Shown here: in pieces, positions 60,451 to 64,000 of the stretch | Layout: the number at the start of each line of letters is the position of its first letter | Position numbering within the stretch: position 1 is the first letter of the stretch | Source of the DNA: Dreissena polymorpha | Lineage: Eukaryota; Mollusca; Bivalvia; Myida; Dreissenidae | Length of the DNA: 64,000 nucleotides | NCBI RefSeq assembly: GCF_020536995.1 | Contig: NC_068359.1 | Span: forward strand, 77,495,821-77,559,820 | Direction: 5' to 3' | Notes under the pieces: generated by a model | What the model was told of the DNA's origin: nothing | Databases searched by the model: none | Seen by the model: only the letters and a program-made list of their open reading frames with translations | Program-made: the position numbers and the translations under genes

Positions 60451-60995
60451 AAATATCCTCTATTTATTTCAAGTAAAACCTGCATTTCCGGATTCATGAT
60501 CTCTTCAAGTACGAATCACATCAGTACAATTAAAAAATATGTTAACTCACTGCAGTTGTTAATAGAAGTAAATCAAGTATCGTTTTGAATGTTCTTTCGA
60601 CACGCATCTAAAACCTCGACCATCTACTATAATTCAGCATGATTTTAGTTACTAATGAGCTCCGCATTACACAATTTTATTTTTCCTGTTAAATATAAAT
60701 AGTTTCTTATGTACTTTTATTAATAATATAAGTTGTGTGCATAATTTATGTTCAATAACTATGCAAATAGTATGATATTATACACAGAAATACCCTTAGC
60801 TGTATTATAATTAAACAAATTTTATTGCTGAAAATCAGCTTCAACTCGCTTATGGTAAAGATACTTTTCATGTATTATGTAAAATAAGTAAATACCATAA
60901 CATAAACATGTATTTCCAGCTTATGTCTAATTTAGGTCCATTACATACTTTTAAAGACTTTGTTGCATATCTACATTCATAAATCGACACGACAT

Positions 60996-61230
60996 TTGCA
61001 CCTTTGCTTTGTGTAAAATATTACTGCTTTCACCGTGTCATATTTAAACGCTTACTACCGATTTTGCAAACGATCGTAATATTCTGCTGCAACAATGCAG
61101 TTATCACTTGAATCACACGACATGTTATTGTTCGGGAAATTATAGCAGTGTTACTGGTTTATCAGGTCGATAAAAACGTCTATCGTATCAACGTTTTCTT
61201 TCTCAACTCAACGTCAGAATTGTTGATGAA
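60996..61230 (-). promoter_or_regulatory. Decayed upstream region of copy E
   Basis: Aligns with 42414-42640 upstream of gene C ('tgcaacaatgcagttatcac', 'ggtttatcaggtcgata'). The AP-1-type site is replaced by 'cgtgtcatat'. Like C, it lacks the YR insertion. Confidence 0.5.
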
Positions 61231-61384
61231 TAAATGTCTTCAAATTCTTGGTTTAAATACAAACCTAATTTTAGAAATTTAACTAAAAAGGCATACAGAC
61301 ATTTTGGTCAAAAGATGTAGTCTTATCCTATACTAAGTACATATTATTGTTGTTATTGTAACATTTGTAACTTTGATCACTAAT

Positions 61385-61634
61385 GGGCCCGTATTCACCA
61401 AACAATTCTTAGACTTAAGTCTAAGAATAAAGAAAATTCTTTAAATTAGAATATTCAAGAATTTCTTTAATTTTGAGTCAAACTCCGCAGTAAACATCTT
61501 TATCTATATCATTCTTCATATAGAACATTTTGTTAATGACATAATCACCAGTGGAGGCCTTAATATATTCAAACACTGAACAAAGTCTATTCTTTATTCT
61601 TAGGTCTAAGAATCGGTTGGTGAATACAGGCCCC
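61385..61634. mobile_element. MITE with long TIRs
   Basis: 250 bp; ends GGGCCCGTATTCACCAA and, read inward from the other side, GGGGCCTGTATTCACCAA, extending about 45 bp into 'ctaagaataaagaa'. No open frame. Target duplication not resolved. Confidence 0.7.
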
Positions 61635-62082
61635 GAAATTAGGTAAATAAAGTCATTTAAAGCCCCGTTTTATCTTTTTGGCAGTCAATGTCGTCTATAA
61701 TTTCTTATATCGATTAGGTCCAAAGTTACCTTATATTGCGTTTTCATTTATTGGTCCTGTTTAGATCACGATTCCTTTACGCAGTCAGTGTCGTTCTGGA
61801 ATTTGCATAGTTTGCGACTACGCGTCCGTTAAATTTGCCTTCAGAAACAATTTTTCTACTTGAAATACACAAACAAAAGATGTCTGTTATATAAACTATT
61901 CGAACTTAAAATATTAACTTGATAACTCCAAATAACTCGCCGACAGATTGAGGTGGTCCCACCTCCTGAAGACAGGTATACATAAAAATATACATCGTTG
62001 TTATAGCAAAAGTTCACTCCTTGGAAAACACGTGAAGAGAATGTAATTCGTTTTCGAAAGGAATATGAGACCTTCTGTTTTA

Positions 62083-62579
62083 AAGGGATCTTTTCACGTT
62101 TCGGTAAATTGACAAAATTAAAAAGTTGTTTTAGATTCGCAAGTTTTCGTTTTTGTTATGATATTTTTGAGGAAACAGTAATACTGAACATTTACCATGG
62201 TCTAATATAGCCATTATATGCATCTTTTGACGATTTAAAAACCAACCTGAAAATTATAAAGCGTTGCAACGCGAAACGATTGAATAATTTGGAGAGTTCA
62301 GTTGTTGTCGTTTAATTTTGTGAAACTACAAAGATTGCTTCTATAAACTATAAAATACGTCTCTCATACATACTTGGCAGGATGGTCGAGCGGTCTAATT
62401 GGTTTTGAAGGACTCCGGGGGTCACTGGTTCGAGCCCTACTGCGGGCAACTTTTTCCCCTGTTTAAATTTTATTCTTGATGTTTTACTGGAGCTTTTTAG
62501 ATCTAATGTTTACATTTATCAATATAAAGCATTTAACGACAAACTTCAAAAAATGCCAAAATCTGTGAAAATGCCCCTT
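62083..62579. mobile_element. TA-flanked TIR element with internal tRNA-like core, copy 2
   Basis: 497 bp, about 90% like 15681-16193 by eye. Ends AAGGGATCTTTTCACG and AAGGGGCATTTTCACA, flanked by TA. The tRNA-like part starts at 62375 (ggcaggatggtcgagcgg) and has its B box (ggttcgagccc) at 62428-62438. It lacks an approximately 16-nt stretch of the first copy between A and B boxes. Confidence 0.75.
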
Positions 62580-63848
62580 TAAAAGATAAAGAATGGAGTT
62601 GATACAGGTATGTTTGTTTGTCTTGTAGAGAAAAAAACACACAGTATTATGTGCTATATATCCCTACGTAATAGCGCAGTAATTTAAAAAAACTCTTGTT
62701 TTTTATTACAAAATGATCTGGCAAAAAAAAAAGAAACATCATCCAAACTGGACGTTATCATCGGCGCTAAATGTAACTAGTTTATTCGTTTTTGAGAGAT
62801 ATCATGTAAGTTGCAATTGGCTTTACAATCTGTTAATAAGAAAGAAGAATGCCGGTGGTTATGTATGTTTTGTCTGTCTATTTTTATCCCTGACGAGGAA
62901 ACAAGAAACATGCATTAGGAATTTTTTATTATTATTACATATTTATACCTTGGTTTGTGTTAAAGCAATACATCATATGCATCAAAAGTTATAACATTAA
63001 CTTATTATAAAAAAGCGAGATAAGTACTAAATATTGAAAAAATACATTTTGCTTTGATAGAAAAATGCCATGAATTATATACACATATAATTTAGGTAAA
63101 AGTTTGCACATAACAAAATTGATTTGCAACCGGCTCGTACTTTCCTGATCCGTTTTACTTAAAAAAAAACTACACCTAATTGTTTGGATTTTTGCAAAAT
63201 GTCAATTTGGGATACCATACTTGATTTAATATAAAGTATATTCAAAATACATATACACTGACGCAATCCATCATACAAACTTACCCCGTATTTAAATCAT
63301 GATAATCATTGAAAATGTCGACGTAGTTTTTAACAAATGGTCTTGTTTTTATGTCTGATACGGGTATGAAAACTAAATTTAAGGTTGCATAAAAATATTT
63401 TGCTTATGCAAACACAATAGAAGCATTTCCTGCAAAGAACCAGCTCATAATTTATCGAAAAAGATAATCCCCACAAACGAGGATCTGACCCGGGACATCA
63501 CGATCGCAAGGCGAACCCTTTACGCATAACACTAACGCCTTTATCGGTTGAATGAAGTATACGTTCTGAATTAATTGCTTTTTGACTTCATTATTAAGAG
63601 CTGACAAACTCAAATTATTTCTCAAAGCCGTCTGTAAAAAATACAACACAAATTGCTGAAACTTGAAACATGTATTCCAGTTCAGCAAGATAACTATTTT
63701 AAAGAATATACCATCCATCGAAATCGAAATAAATTAATATTTTGAAACCTCAAATGAAATACTTTTTAAGTATTATATAAATTTAAGTTAATACCATGAC
63801 ATAAACGCAAGTAAATGTATTTGAAACTTATGTCTGAACGTGAATTAC
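62580..63848. other. Intergenic, no gene
   Basis: A+T-rich. The frames at 62713-62994 and 63452-63718 have no recognisable motif or paralogue. No receptor exon was seen between copy E and orphan exon F. Confidence 0.45.
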
Positions 63849-63889
63849 AAACTTTGACCTATATCTACATCCAGAACTCGATACGACAT
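63849..63889 (-). pseudogene. Orphan class I first exon (F)
   Basis: 41 nt encoding MSYRVLDVDIGQS, ending in a GT donor (TT|GTAATT). It is preceded on the minus strand by upstream sequence like that of genes A, C and E ('tcatatttgaatgctaa' at 63932). No second exon follows within 3.8 kb before copy E. It could be a relic of a lost copy or an alternative first exon of copy E. The upstream part runs off the window end. Confidence 0.65.
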
Positions 63890-64000
63890 TTGCACGTATA
63901 CTGTGTGTAAAACATGACTGCTTTTACCGTGTCATATTTGAATGCTAATATGATAATCTAGTTTCAGGGAAGTGCTTGTTAATTTTCAAGATGATCATTT

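Larger units (their letters stand above)
57771..60995 (-). pseudogene. Copy E: GPR157-like receptor pseudogene (class I)
   Basis: All five exon positions of genes A and C can be followed: first exon 60995-60955 (MSCRFMNVDMQQS), second about 59945-59638, third about 59260-59050, fourth about 58720-58510 and fifth about 58290-57771, the last ending in codons for IPI and a stop. Several lesions: the first-exon donor is replaced (CTTTAAAAG where A has CTGTAAGTT), exon 2 has a 56-bp tandem duplication, the exon 3 donor has TT in place of GT, exon 3 has lost residues in TM3, a base is missing at the start of exon 4, and exon 5 has no long open frame. Unlikely to make a receptor, though it could be transcribed. 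Confidence 0.85.

Noticed and set aside
57771-60995. Copy E as a functional receptor gene
   Set aside because: Two lost splice donors, a frameshift, a 56-bp exon duplication and no open last exon.
63470-63545. Minus-strand tRNA-like or SINE head
   Set aside because: A weak B-box-like 'gggtcagatcc' only; no convincing A box or second copy in the window.

Overview
The window reads as A+T-rich nuclear DNA of an animal with small introns, many short transposon-derived repeats and no bacterial-style gene packing. The protein families and the dispersed hairpin repeats (for example at 1120-1341, 9893-10152 and 55305-55568) suggest a bivalve mollusc. From memory these repeats resemble dreissenid mussel families, but that is not proven here.

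The host content is one gene family: a tandem cluster of seven-transmembrane receptors related to the orphan receptor GPR157, all on the minus strand. Four copies look intact: A (5959-8740), B (25878-30280), C (39638-42413) and D (48581-50985). Copy E (57771-60995) is a pseudogene. Two relics remain: a lone exon at 3680-3818 (G) and a lone first exon at 63849-63889 (F). Two classes alternate along the array. Class I (A, C, E, F) has a separate 41-nt first coding exon. Class II (B, D, G) starts in the next exon; B and D share a GC splice donor after their TM3/TM4 exon. Intergenic DNA is also repeated between units, so the array appears to have grown by duplicating a two-gene block (A+B, C+D, and a decayed E unit).

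Nearly everything else is mobile DNA inserted between or inside the units. 8864-19564 is a fossil tyrosine-recombinase retroelement with a split-direct-repeat layout (A1 ... B1-A2-B2), 124 bp upstream of the start of gene A. Copy C keeps the matching empty site. Nested in it are a BEL/Pao-like fossil carrying a PDZ-domain fragment, a TA-flanked element containing a tRNA-like core, and a TIR element inside a minisatellite. 20281-25631 is a decayed LINE, again with an empty site upstream of copy C. 28538-29988 is a TIR element in an intron of gene B. A foldback element, a SINE and a decayed pogo-like transposon lie between 31.8 and 36.3 kb. 43143-44324 is a hAT-like element with an exact 8-bp target duplication. 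53.0-56.64 kb is a second, minus-strand tyrosine-recombinase retroelement fossil, split by a PIF/Harbinger-like element that itself contains a hairpin MITE.

Functionally, the window is a locus of duplicated receptors in which coding exons and proximal promoters are conserved while insertions have repeatedly reshaped the spacing. The intact receptors have divergent cytoplasmic tails that all end in a hydrophobic-x-hydrophobic tripeptide.
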